Assembly (NCBI RefSeq): GCF_022808675.1
Contig: NZ_JAKZKV010000003.1
Span: forward strand, 458,307-522,306
DNA: 64,000 nucleotides
Reading direction: 5' to 3'
Source: Parabacteroides sp. FAFU027
Lineage (GTDB): Bacteria > Bacteroidota > Bacteroidia > Bacteroidales > UBA7332
The position numbers were made by a program, and so were the translations under genes. How positions within the stretch are numbered: position 1 is the first letter of the stretch; every line of letters begins with the position of its first letter. Shown here one piece after another: positions 55,107-63,853 of this stretch. Below the pieces are notes generated by a model. The model saw only the letters and a list, made by a program, of their open reading frames with translations, searched no databases and was not told the DNA's origin.

Positions 55107-58100
55107 TTAAAGAGTTATAGTAGTACCCAAGGTTAACACTTTGGTTCTCGGGTACGGTGAAAAGTCAAATCCGGGTGTCAGGTTGCTACCCGATGCAGTC
55201 GACACTTCAGGGTCAATTCCCGAATAGCCTGTAATAGTCAACAGGTTTTGTCCCGAAATATAAAAACGGGCATTTGAAATACCCACTTTCTTAACCAGTT
55301 TCACAGGTACATTATATGCTAATTGTAAAGTCTTCAGACGCAGATATGATCCATCTTCAATCAGACGGGTTGACCAGGCACGGCTACCTCCAGCATGCGC
55401 ATCTACTCTTGGATAAAGATTACTTGGATTGGTATAAGTCCAACGATTGGCATAGGTAGCATATTGATTGTAACGAATCATACCCACATAACCGGTAGTA
55501 TTTGTACTAGGTGTATTCAACGAACCTTCCATTATCAGGCGGTTTGCATTGATAATGTCGTTTCCATACGACCATTGCAGAAACACACTCAAATCAAATC
55601 CTTTGTAAGAGAATGTATTGGTAAGACCTCCGAAATGAACCGGATAAGGGCTTCCGATGGTTGTCATATCATTCTGATCAATGTACCCGTCACCATTCAG
55701 GTCTTTAAATTTTACATCTCCCGGTTGGATACAGTTTTGCGCCGGATTGGAGTTGATGCTGTTAATTGTCTGTTTAGTTCCATAGTATGGAAGTCCTTCT
55801 TTAAGAACATAAGTATATCCTGACCCACCATTTTGCACTCTATAAAAGTCACTTAACTGATAATTGCCTTCACATATATATCCGTAAAACATGGCAACAG
55901 GAGAACCGACCTTTCCTATATACGCAGGATAAGATACTGTATTTGAGCCATAAAAATTCTTGTAGGTTAACAACTCTGTCTCCCCACTATTTAATGCTTT
56001 CAGGCGGTTACGGTTAAACGTAATATTGAAGTTTGAGGTCCATTTAAACGTCTTATTCGAAAAGTTCACAGTATTGATAGACAACTCAATACCACTATTA
56101 CTTACTTTACCTACATTTTTAAGCGCACTACTTACACCAGAATAATATGGCATTGTTGCATTCAATAACAAGTCTTTTGTTTCACGGTTGTAATAATCCA
56201 GTTCAATATTCAACCGGCTTTTGAAAAGTGAAACATCAAGACCTATATCAGTTTGAATTCCGGTCTCCCATTTCAACGCTTTGTTTCCCATCTGTGAAAG
56301 ATAAAGGGCGGCAGTATTTGCCTCATTAAAGGATACCAGATTCGAAGATGTGCTTGATGTCAATTTTGACAAATAAGCGTAATCATCGACCCTGTTATTA
56401 CCCGTTGCGCCAAAGGATATGCGGAGTTTGGCATTATCCAGGTCCTTAACATTTTTCAGGAATTTCTCCTGATTAATTCTCCAGGCAAAAGCCCCTGACG
56501 GGAAGTACCCCCAACGGTTACCAGGTGCAAACTTCGAACTTCCATCAGCACGCATTGAGGCTGTAAATAAATATTTATCCATCAAGGTGTAATTTACACG
56601 ACCTAAGAAAGATTCCATTCTGTTGGAAGAAGCATATGACGCAACAGAATAAGGCGTACCCAAATATAGGCCATTGATCCCAAGGCTTTCACTAGTCAGG
56701 TTCGTTGCGGCAAAACCAGAAGATGTAAGTTTATATTCCTGTGAAGTAAAACCAACCAATGCGTTTAGGACATTATTCTTATTGAACTTTTTATTGTAAG
56801 TCAACGTATTTTCATTCAATGTACTTGTTGTTTGTGAATTGCTTCGGCTTCCATTAACGCCATAAACTCTACCAAAACCGGAATAGGGATTTCCGTTTGC
56901 TGAACTTGAATTATTAAAGTTGTAAGCCTCATTCGTGTTTACAGTTTGGCCAAAAGTCGATTTAAACATTAAATCTTTAGTCAGTTTGTACTGCAAATAT
57001 CCATTCGGAGTAAAGACTTTATTTACAGAAGAATTATCCGTATTAATAGTTGAAAGGTAAGGATTGATACGGGTCTGGTCTTCACTGTCTGCCAACGTAT
57101 TCAGATAAGAATCGTAATCTTCAGTTGACATTTCCGCACCTAGAACAGGACGATACGTCCAAAGGTTAGTCATAAAAGAAAAATATGCACTACCGCCAAA
57201 TTGTGAATTACCGGCAATGCCAGTAGTCGTGGCATTAGAATAGTTTACATTGATTCCTACCTTCAACTTATCCGTTATATCTTGGTCCAGGGTAAAACGC
57301 CCTTGATATCTGTCAAAGCCACTCTGAATGACCAAACCCTCCTGCCCTGTATAGGATGCAGAGACGGTATAGGCTGTCTTATTCGTTTTTGCCGAGAGTG
57401 AAATGGAGTGATTCTGGAAAGCAGGAGCATTTCTGGTACAGAGTTTCTGCCAGTCAATCCCAGCGACATTCTTATAGTTCTCAAATGTCAGATCTTTCAC
57501 ATTCAATCCGCTACCAGTGGTTAAATAAGTCCCAGTAGCATATCCGGGAGTTACGTCATTCTGCAAACGGACAAATTCGTATGCATCTAGCAATTCCATG
57601 GTTTTCACCGGTTTCTGAGCTCCGTAATAGCCATTATAAGTAATTGTCGGTTTTTCTGATTTACCCCGTTTGGTCGTAATCAAAACCACACCATTAGAAC
57701 CCCGGGCTCCATAGATAGCTGTCGATGAAGCATCTTTCAACACATCAATCGATTCAATATCATTCGGATTGATGGAGTTAAAATTGGCTTCTTCCAGAGG
57801 AAATCCATCTACCACATACAACGGAGCTGTGCTTTGCGTCACCGAGCCCACCCCACGGATAACAATCTCGGCATTAGAACCCGGCTGTCCATCACCTGAA
57901 ATGACCTGTACACCGGCTACACGTCCGGCCAAAGCTTCATCCAGTGATTTTACCGGAGCTTTCTGTAGCTCTTCCACGTCCACGCGACCAACTGCACCGG
58001 TCAGGTCTTTCCGTTTTGCTGTACCATAACCAACAACGACAACCTCTTCCATCATCTTATTATCCGCTTCCAGCGTAATTTTCAGGATTCGGTCTTTTCC

Positions 58101-58448
58101 AACCACACGGCTCTTCGCTTTAAAACCGATATAGGAAAACTGTAAGGTAGAATTCTCATTAGGAACCTTAACGCTAAACTTACCATCAATATCGGTAATG
58201 GTTCCACCTGCTGCTCCTTTGACAATTACATTGACCCCGATTAAGGGTTCGCCCTGTGCATCTGTTACGATACCATTTACCAGAATAGTCTTCTGCTGAG
58301 ATGTCTGCTGCATCGATGCTTGTTCCATTACACCGGGACTCGCATAGAGCACAGTCGTGCACGACATCAGGCAAAGCAGCAACATCAGTCGTGCTTTGCG
58401 GGATAAACGGCTATACAATAACCGTCGAAAATCGAATTTAATTTTCAT
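55107..58448 (-). CDS. SusC/RagA-like TonB-dependent transporter (third pair)
   Basis: This 1113-residue outer-membrane importer has a signal peptide (hydrophobic MLLLCLMSCTTVLYAS, to about residue 38). A carboxypeptidase-D-regulatory-like domain follows (about 53-130: VNGIVTDAQGEPLIGVNVIV). Then come the TonB box (EEVVVVGYGTAKRKDLTGAV), a plug (PLYVVDGFPLEEANFNSINP, SIDVLKDASSTAIYGARGSN) and a barrel ending in TLGTTITL. No STN domain is present. It leads a four-gene operon with SusD, a DUF5017-like protein and a lipoprotein, behind operator site I. Its plug motif is more canonical (VVDGFPLEEAN, ASSTAIYGARGSNGV) than those of the other two SusC proteins, suggesting a separate origin. Confidence 0.95.
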   Translation of the reverse strand: MKIKFDFRRLLYSRLSRKARLMLLLCLMSCTTVLYASPGVMEQASMQQTSQQKTILVNGIVTDAQGEPLIGVNVIVKGAAGGTITDIDGKFSVKVPNENSTLQFSYIGFKAKSRVVGKDRILKITLEADNKMMEEVVVVGYGTAKRKDLTGAVGRVDVEELQKAPVKSLDEALAGRVAGVQVISGDGQPGSNAEIVIRGVGSVTQSTAPLYVVDGFPLEEANFNSINPNDIESIDVLKDASSTAIYGARGSNGVVLITTKRGKSEKPTITYNGYYGAQKPVKTMELLDAYEFVRLQNDVTPGYATGTYLTTGSGLNVKDLTFENYKNVAGIDWQKLCTRNAPAFQNHSISLSAKTNKTAYTVSASYTGQEGLVIQSGFDRYQGRFTLDQDITDKLKVGINVNYSNATTTGIAGNSQFGGSAYFSFMTNLWTYRPVLGAEMSTEDYDSYLNTLADSEDQTRINPYLSTINTDNSSVNKVFTPNGYLQYKLTKDLMFKSTFGQTVNTNEAYNFNNSSSANGNPYSGFGRVYGVNGSRSNSQTTSTLNENTLTYNKKFNKNNVLNALVGFTSQEYKLTSSGFAATNLTSESLGINGLYLGTPYSVASYASSNRMESFLGRVNYTLMDKYLFTASMRADGSSKFAPGNRWGYFPSGAFAWRINQEKFLKNVKDLDNAKLRISFGATGNNRVDDYAYLSKLTSSTSSNLVSFNEANTAALYLSQMGNKALKWETGIQTDIGLDVSLFKSRLNIELDYYNRETKDLLLNATMPYYSGVSSALKNVGKVSNSGIELSINTVNFSNKTFKWTSNFNITFNRNRLKALNSGETELLTYKNFYGSNTVSYPAYIGKVGSPVAMFYGYICEGNYQLSDFYRVQNGGSGYTYVLKEGLPYYGTKQTINSINSNPAQNCIQPGDVKFKDLNGDGYIDQNDMTTIGSPYPVHFGGLTNTFSYKGFDLSVFLQWSYGNDIINANRLIMEGSLNTPSTNTTGYVGMIRYNQYATYANRWTYTNPSNLYPRVDAHAGGSRAWSTRLIEDGSYLRLKTLQLAYNVPVKLVKKVGISNARFYISGQNLLTITGYSGIDPEVSTASGSNLTPGFDFSPYPRTKVLTLGTTITL

Positions 58449-58628
58449 GCAATATGGATTTTAATTTAGGGATTTATCTATTCTGAATATCCATAAAATA
58501 CCTCTTTACATTCCCGAAAAAACAGAAGGGCAATGGTGTGCTTTTCTAAAAAATTCTGTAGAATATTTTCCATGTACTAGTCTCTCTAAAAAACGGATCA
58601 AGGGTATAATAGGTTTGTTTGTATGGCA

Positions 58629-58701
58629 CAAAAATATTCTACAAACTCCCGAAACACATTATATAAACTATTAAAGGTGGTCTCAATATGCATTTTGCGA
58701 C
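58629..58701 (-). promoter_or_regulatory. Regulon operator (site I) and -7 promoter of the third SusC/SusD operon
   Basis: The operator is at 58680-58701 (GTCTCA, 10-bp spacer, TGCGAC) and the -7 element TATTTTTG is at 58629-58636, with 43 bp between them. The leader is about 180 nt. Confidence 0.78.
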
Positions 58702-58795
58702 CATTTTGCGATTTTAGCCTACAAGTGTATAAAAGACTACTTCACAACACATTACCAGCTCAATCCGGACATCAGGTCCATGGGGCATTAAAAAT

Positions 58796-59117
58796 GGCTC
58801 TATAACGGTTTGTGTTGGTAGTCATCAATTCTATCTTCCTTTTGGGAAAGAATTTCCCTAAAGGATTTCGTGAAATAAATTATGATAAACTCTATCTAAA
58901 TGATTTTAGCCACGAATTGAAAATCAACGAAGTTAATACACGAATTAAAAACAGCATATAACCTTTTGTTAGTCAGGTGAAATGAAATCGTAGTTTCACA
59001 AATCTTTTTTCATTACTGAAAAAAGAAAAGACACTTTCTTATTCGTGTATTCGTGGCTAAATAATTATGACTGCATCTGCCTTAAAAAGTATTACCCATA
59101 CAAACCGTTATAGAGCC
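58796..59117. mobile_element. MITE with 23-bp terminal inverted repeats and 8-bp target duplication
   Basis: A 322-bp element is bounded by inverted repeats matching at 21 of 23 positions, 58796-58818 (ggctctataacggtttg...) and 59095-59117. It is flanked by identical 8-bp direct repeats TTAAAAAT at 58788-58795 and 59118-59125. The GGCTCT ends and 8-bp duplication resemble ISL3-family insertion sequences. No transposase is encoded. It carries an internal inverted repeat (58906-58945 with 59041-59060) and lies between the regulator gene's terminator and operator site I. Confidence 0.88.
58906..59060. repeat. Nested inverted repeat inside the MITE
   Basis: The left arm (58906-58917 ttagccacgaat, plus 58936-58945 atacacgaat) and the right arm (59041-59060 attcgtgtattcgtggctaa) are complementary. 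The left arm is split by an 18-bp insertion. TTAGCCACGAAT/ACACGAAT strings recur in many environmental bacterial genomes as dispersed repeats. Here the repeat may have entered the MITE secondarily or form its core. Confidence 0.65.
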
Positions 59118-59183
59118 TTAAAAATAGTCTATCCGCAAAAAGAAAGTGGTGAAAAATCAGGCAGAAAGGTGAGACATGACACG

Positions 59184-59231
59184 TAAAAAAAAACGGACAT
59201 CAGATTCACAATTCAGAAATCTGATATCCGT
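59184..59231 (-). terminator. Rho-independent terminator of the regulator gene
   Basis: A 14-bp stem with two mismatches or wobbles (59218-59231 with 59193-59206) is followed by a run of nine T on the minus strand. It lies 27 bp after the stop codon at 59258. The remaining part of 58449-59257 holds a leader, site I and a MITE. Confidence 0.9.
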
Positions 59232-59257
59232 GGAAAAATGCAGCCCGGCTGAGATGA

Positions 59258-62032
59258 TTACACCTCGGAACCGGCTCCTTTGAAATATTCACCAGGTGTC
59301 ATACCCGTTGCTTTTTTAAATGCCCGATAGAAAGAGGCTTTTGAGAAAAATCCGCAGTCGAAAGCAATACCGGTTATTTTCAGGTTGGATTCTTTATCCG
59401 TTTTCATCCGTTCAATCAGCTCATTTACCCGGTACCCATTAATATAATCGGCAAAACTTTGCCCCTGAAACTGGTTAATGGCGTGCGATATTTCATTTTG
59501 TTGAATCTGGGTGGCTTCAGCAACATCGGATAGTTTCAGATTGACATTAAGAAATGGCTTCTCTTCTTCCATATATTTCCGCACCACCTCTAGAATTTCC
59601 TTACTTTTATCTTCATTGAATTTAAGTTTTACTGGCTCTTTAGTGGGTAATGATGAAAGTATCTGGTTCTTGATTTTAATCGCTGTCCGCTTAAAGTAAT
59701 AGATAAATACCCAATAAAGAATAGCCACAACAATAAGAATACAAAAAATTATAAACCAGGTCGTTTGGTAAAAATAGTAACTTACGACGATAGGCAATAC
59801 AGCTGGTCGTTTAGTCCATAAGCCCTCATTGTTAGCTCCATATACAATGAACTGATAATTCCCTGAAGGTAAATTATTATACTCCACGTTATTCACATTA
59901 CCAAGGCTTCTCCATTCCTGATCATAGCCTTTTAACATAACCCGGAACCGGTTATCCTCCGGATTATAGAAGTTAAGTGCCGCAAAACTGATTTTCAGGC
60001 TATTCGATTTACCTTTGACTGTGATAGGATAATATTTACCCAAAAAACTTCTATCTAAAACCGGTACAACATCCCTGTTTTTAATCTGCACATCTGATAT
60101 CACGGTTTCAGGGGCTATCGGATTTTCCTGGATATGCAATGGATTGAAATACATCAGACCGTTTTCACCCCCAAACCACAAATTACCCGAATCATCCTGT
60201 CCGTTTGCCGATTGCAGGAAGAAAAGGCCGGGAAGCCCATCCAACAACGAGAACGAACGAATTTTCCCTTTGGACAAACGAGCAAAGCCATTTTTTGTTG
60301 AAATCCACAAATCACCTCTCTGATCTTTTTGAACACCTACGACAGAGTTATCAGGTAATCCGTCTTTAACCGTATAGTGAGCTTTGAGATTAAGATTCTT
60401 ATCAAAAAGATAAAGTCCTGCGTCGAATACGCAAACCCATACATTGCCATTTTCTTCACCCAAAAAGGAAACAGCCTGTCCTTTAGTCTTCGATAAATAA
60501 AATTCCGAACGAATAAACTTCTCTTTTTTGGAGTCATAGATAGCCAATCCCTTATCACATCCCACCCATACTCTTCCTGACCGATCACAATAAACGGATA
60601 CAAAGACATTGGTTTTTAACTCATTTTCGCCACTAACAATTTTCACAATAGAGGGAGTTCCCTGGATATTACATTTTACGACTCCGCTATGAGTAGGAAT
60701 CCAAACAAAGCCATCCGGAGCTTTTGAGGCTCCATAAACCTTGCCAGAAAGCAATGGTTCCTTATTTATAAAGGTAGAAAATTTCCGGGTAGCGAGATTA
60801 AAGACTGACATTCCTCCCCCAAAAGTGGAAATCAGGAAACTGCCTTCGTGGCCAAAGTAAGGCGAAATATTCAGAATAATATTGGAACGTAATCCTTCTC
60901 TGTCAATTCCAGCGGTGTACAACGTACTTTTACCGGATATTTCTGAGACAATGAGACCATCCCGTGTTCCAATCAGCTTGATACCTTTATACAAATAGAG
61001 TGACCGGGCAGTCTGTTTTTGGAGTGATTCATCCCCTCCGTATTTGTAGGTAGAAAATTTATTTTTATAGTTTTGGGTAAAGCATACGCCGGCGGAATAG
61101 GTCCCAATCCAAAGAACGCCATCCCGGTCATAAAGTAATGAATAAATCGAATTGGCCGGTAATGATAGCTCCCCTTTATAATTATGGGTAAGCCATTCCC
61201 GGATTTGCATGGTTTTCAAATCAAGCAGAGCGACACCGAATCCATTGGTCCCGACATAGGTCACCCCTCCTTTTCCTATAGTAAATGAAGTGATAATCCG
61301 ATTATTAAATTGCGGAAGAGGTTTACACGTCTGATTTTTACTGTTGTAAATCAAAAGGCCATTATCAGTGCCAATAAGAACGAGTTCCTGTTCTAAGTGA
61401 ATCCGGTTTACACTTTCGTAGCCGCAGGATTTCACAAAATCGAATTTTCGGGTTGCAGGATTAAACCGGCAAACGCCTTTAGAAGTTCCCATCCAAATCT
61501 TGTTGTCACGTCCTCTACTTAAACAGAGAATACGTACCGGCTCTCTGTTATACATAATCAGATATCGCTTTAACGACCGGGTACGAGCATTATAAATATC
61601 AAACCATCGATTTGAACTAATGTAATACACGGATTTATCAGGAGATACTTCCAGCGTACAGAAAGCTAACGAATCTTTATACTGAACCAGATGAACATAT
61701 TCCCCTGTATTTCTGTCAAACTCGTAAACACCCTTAGAAGAACAGACCAACAACCGGGTACGATCTAATTCATCAATGTCAGAAACAAATGATTTGGCAC
61801 AACCGGGAATAGGATACGTTTTCTTATCGCGACCATCGTAACGGGTTAGTCCACGGGCATTGCCAATCCAAACAAATCCCAGCGAGTCCCTATACAAAGA
61901 TTTTAATTCCGTCAACTCATTCCCGTCCGACACAGGTAGTGTTTTGAATCGTATCTCTGCCCTGGGAAGAAGAAATAGAATACAGAAAAGTAAAAAGAGG
62001 ATATAGCGGTGTTTCCTGTTCATTATTTTCAT
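59258..62032 (-). CDS. Membrane-spanning AraC-type regulator with propeller sensor, kinase-less HTCS-like
   Basis: This 924-residue protein has the periplasmic sensor of hybrid two-component systems. After a signal anchor (about 8-25) there are two sets of Reg_prop beta-propeller repeats (e.g. SLYRDSLGFVWIGNARGLTR, SLLYDRDGVLWIGTYSAGVC, GVQKDQRGDLWISTKNGFAR). A Y_Y_Y-type domain (about 665-755: AALNFYNPEDNRFRVMLKGY) follows. A transmembrane helix spans about 758-779, and an AraC helix-turn-helix about 812-920 (SDVAEATQIQQNEISHAINQ; IAFDCGFFSKASFYRAFKKA). Histidine kinase, ATPase and receiver domains are absent: only about 30 residues link membrane and DNA-binding part. It would be a one-component, membrane-tethered transcription factor. 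A weak operator copy lies at its own promoter. It is the best candidate for the regulon-wide activator. Confidence 0.9.
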   Translation of the reverse strand: MKIMNRKHRYILFLLFCILFLLPRAEIRFKTLPVSDGNELTELKSLYRDSLGFVWIGNARGLTRYDGRDKKTYPIPGCAKSFVSDIDELDRTRLLVCSSKGVYEFDRNTGEYVHLVQYKDSLAFCTLEVSPDKSVYYISSNRWFDIYNARTRSLKRYLIMYNREPVRILCLSRGRDNKIWMGTSKGVCRFNPATRKFDFVKSCGYESVNRIHLEQELVLIGTDNGLLIYNSKNQTCKPLPQFNNRIITSFTIGKGGVTYVGTNGFGVALLDLKTMQIREWLTHNYKGELSLPANSIYSLLYDRDGVLWIGTYSAGVCFTQNYKNKFSTYKYGGDESLQKQTARSLYLYKGIKLIGTRDGLIVSEISGKSTLYTAGIDREGLRSNIILNISPYFGHEGSFLISTFGGGMSVFNLATRKFSTFINKEPLLSGKVYGASKAPDGFVWIPTHSGVVKCNIQGTPSIVKIVSGENELKTNVFVSVYCDRSGRVWVGCDKGLAIYDSKKEKFIRSEFYLSKTKGQAVSFLGEENGNVWVCVFDAGLYLFDKNLNLKAHYTVKDGLPDNSVVGVQKDQRGDLWISTKNGFARLSKGKIRSFSLLDGLPGLFFLQSANGQDDSGNLWFGGENGLMYFNPLHIQENPIAPETVISDVQIKNRDVVPVLDRSFLGKYYPITVKGKSNSLKISFAALNFYNPEDNRFRVMLKGYDQEWRSLGNVNNVEYNNLPSGNYQFIVYGANNEGLWTKRPAVLPIVVSYYFYQTTWFIIFCILIVVAILYWVFIYYFKRTAIKIKNQILSSLPTKEPVKLKFNEDKSKEILEVVRKYMEEEKPFLNVNLKLSDVAEATQIQQNEISHAINQFQGQSFADYINGYRVNELIERMKTDKESNLKITGIAFDCGFFSKASFYRAFKKATGMTPGEYFKGAGSEV

Positions 62033-62048
62033 GGCTAAATTAGATAGA

Positions 62049-62090
62049 CAAAAATAGACAATATATTTGTCTCAAAAAAGCCACTGAGAA
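62049..62090 (-). promoter_or_regulatory. Operator-like site J at the regulator gene promoter
   Basis: The operator-like repeat is at 62069-62090 (GTCTCA, 10-bp spacer, TGAGAA) and a TATTTTTG -7 element at 62049-62056, with only 12 bp between them. Here the site overlaps the -33 region instead of lying 42-43 bp upstream. That geometry would suit repression of the regulator by itself. Confidence 0.55.
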
Positions 62091-62221
62091 AAAAACAGAA
62101 ACTAACAGACAACAACTCATGGGAATCACTATTTTCGAAGACAGTCCTTACACCACCCACAATTACAGGTTATAAATCAACAACTTACAGAAAACAACAT
62201 TATCTATTCCAATCAATAATT

Positions 62222-63853
62222 TTACCGGTAAATTTTGAAGCTTCGTACAACAGGTAAAGCCGTCTTCACTTTGGGCTCAACAGAGCGTCCGTACTGCCAG
62301 GCTACGATCGTCACTTTCACCGGATATTGGGCTCGTGGCGGGAGTTGCGTAAAGAATAAAGTATCACCAACGATCCTGACTGGCCCCTCTTGAACATAAT
62401 AATATACCGGCATTCCACGATCTGATTTAGCATTCAGCTTAATGGATTTTATTCCGGATTTTACATCATCAAGGGAATCAAAGGATATTTTTTGCGCCAC
62501 ACCTTCTGTATTCGGATAGGGGAAATGCAGGGTAAATTGCTGGACTGTACTTTTATATTGCTCATCACCTTTATGAGTAGCGATTAACCAAATATCACTG
62601 GTTCGTTTTTTATTATTCAAACCCATATTGTAAAAACGGACTGTAAATGTGGTATCATTGACTTTCACTACAGGACCGCAAATACGATTGATCACAGGTT
62701 GACCAGCAGCATGTTCATCGCTACCCCTCAAGCGCAACGTATCAGTAAAGGCTGCACCAACATGAAAAGTCAACCCGTCATCTTCCGGCTCAAACTTGCC
62801 CACAATCCGGGCATGATTTTTGAGGTTAAATGGCAACAACTTTCCTTTTTGTGTAAAACCGATATATTGAGGCTTCTTCCCTCTTTCCCGGGCATAAAAT
62901 TTTTCAGTAGCTTCAGCTATTTCCCGATCGAAGTACCAAAATGCATCGTTTGCATCGCCTTTGTATTTATTATATGGAGCTGCCGGAGCCAAAGGCATTT
63001 TATCAGGGCGGAAACGATCTGCCAACCATCCTTTTGAAGGATCGACCGGTTTTAACTTAACCGGCTTATTTATTGATGCTTTTGCAGGCAAACGATATGT
63101 GGACGCTTTTCGCAGAAAAAGACACAGGTAATCCACCATCTCATCCGAACAATCAAAGTGTCCATGCCCTGCATCTGCCAGAAATGAAACAGGAGCTTTG
63201 GGATATTTTGCACGATAGTCAAGAGCAGGCAGCACACGATCTTCCCACCATTCGTATTCCCCTTCTACCATTAATCCGGGAACACCTTCAATTGTGCGGT
63301 CTTCCCAATCGGGATTCGGGCGGCCGCTACCGGTCAGCTTAGTCAATGGAGCATCACCGTGTATTGAAAGAATAGCTAACGTGCGGCCGGGATTCCATGC
63401 CGCAAAATTCCACGGATAACTGGCTTGTGCGGAATGGCCTATCGGTACAACCGGGGCATACTCCAGTTCCTGATAACCGGAAACTTTAGCCAGATCCGTC
63501 ATCATCTCATTAAACGTCTCTCCTATTCCCTTATGAAAATCAAAAGTAAGATCCATCATGGGTGAAAACCAAACGACAGCAAAACCAAGCTCGGACATCG
63601 TTTTCCGAAATAACGGATGCTCGAAGATGGACTCTTCCAACATATTTTGCTGCCCAACCACTACCGCATTTACCTGCTTACAGTTTGAGGGTATCCAGAG
63701 AAAAGCATTCGGATGATCATTCGTTTCAGAAGAGATTACTTTTTTGACAGGTACAGACCATTGCCATTCAACGGCTTTTATCGGAAATGCTATTACAGAT
63801 AATAGCAATATTAGACCTCTCCATTTACATGACCTTGCGTGATTAGATTGCAT
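62222..63853 (-). CDS. Secreted alpha/beta hydrolase with Ig-like domain (third paralogue)
   Basis: This 543-residue relative of the hydrolases at 27915 and 35006 has a signal peptide with hydrophobic LILLLSVIAFPI (residues 14-25). Conserved parts are VEWQWSVPVKK, AFLWIPSNCKQVN and FEHPLFRKTMSELGFAVVWF. The nucleophile elbow is GHSAQAS (Ser141), followed by a GEYE acidic motif (198-201) and DAGHGHFDCSDE (His232 as likely catalytic His). The C-terminal Ig-like domain (IKLNAKSDRGMPVYYYVQEG, PVKVTIVAWQYGRSVEPKVK) matches the other two. It has no T9SS domain, so it is probably periplasmic. No operator copy is visible in the 147 bp upstream within the window; the promoter may lie outside. About 190 bp separate it from the regulator gene, with no clear terminator. 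Confidence 0.75.
   Translation of the reverse strand: MQSNHARSCKWRGLILLLSVIAFPIKAVEWQWSVPVKKVISSETNDHPNAFLWIPSNCKQVNAVVVGQQNMLEESIFEHPLFRKTMSELGFAVVWFSPMMDLTFDFHKGIGETFNEMMTDLAKVSGYQELEYAPVVPIGHSAQASYPWNFAAWNPGRTLAILSIHGDAPLTKLTGSGRPNPDWEDRTIEGVPGLMVEGEYEWWEDRVLPALDYRAKYPKAPVSFLADAGHGHFDCSDEMVDYLCLFLRKASTYRLPAKASINKPVKLKPVDPSKGWLADRFRPDKMPLAPAAPYNKYKGDANDAFWYFDREIAEATEKFYARERGKKPQYIGFTQKGKLLPFNLKNHARIVGKFEPEDDGLTFHVGAAFTDTLRLRGSDEHAAGQPVINRICGPVVKVNDTTFTVRFYNMGLNNKKRTSDIWLIATHKGDEQYKSTVQQFTLHFPYPNTEGVAQKISFDSLDDVKSGIKSIKLNAKSDRGMPVYYYVQEGPVRIVGDTLFFTQLPPRAQYPVKVTIVAWQYGRSVEPKVKTALPVVRSFKIYR

Noticed and set aside
58623..58805. 60-codon plus-strand ORF near the MITE
   Set aside because: It overlaps operator site I and the MITE end, and has no protein-like features.
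59154..59175. Possible eleventh operator with a TGAGAC half at 59170-59175
   Set aside because: The opposite half (AAATCA) matches poorly and no TAnnTTTG element lies at the required distance.
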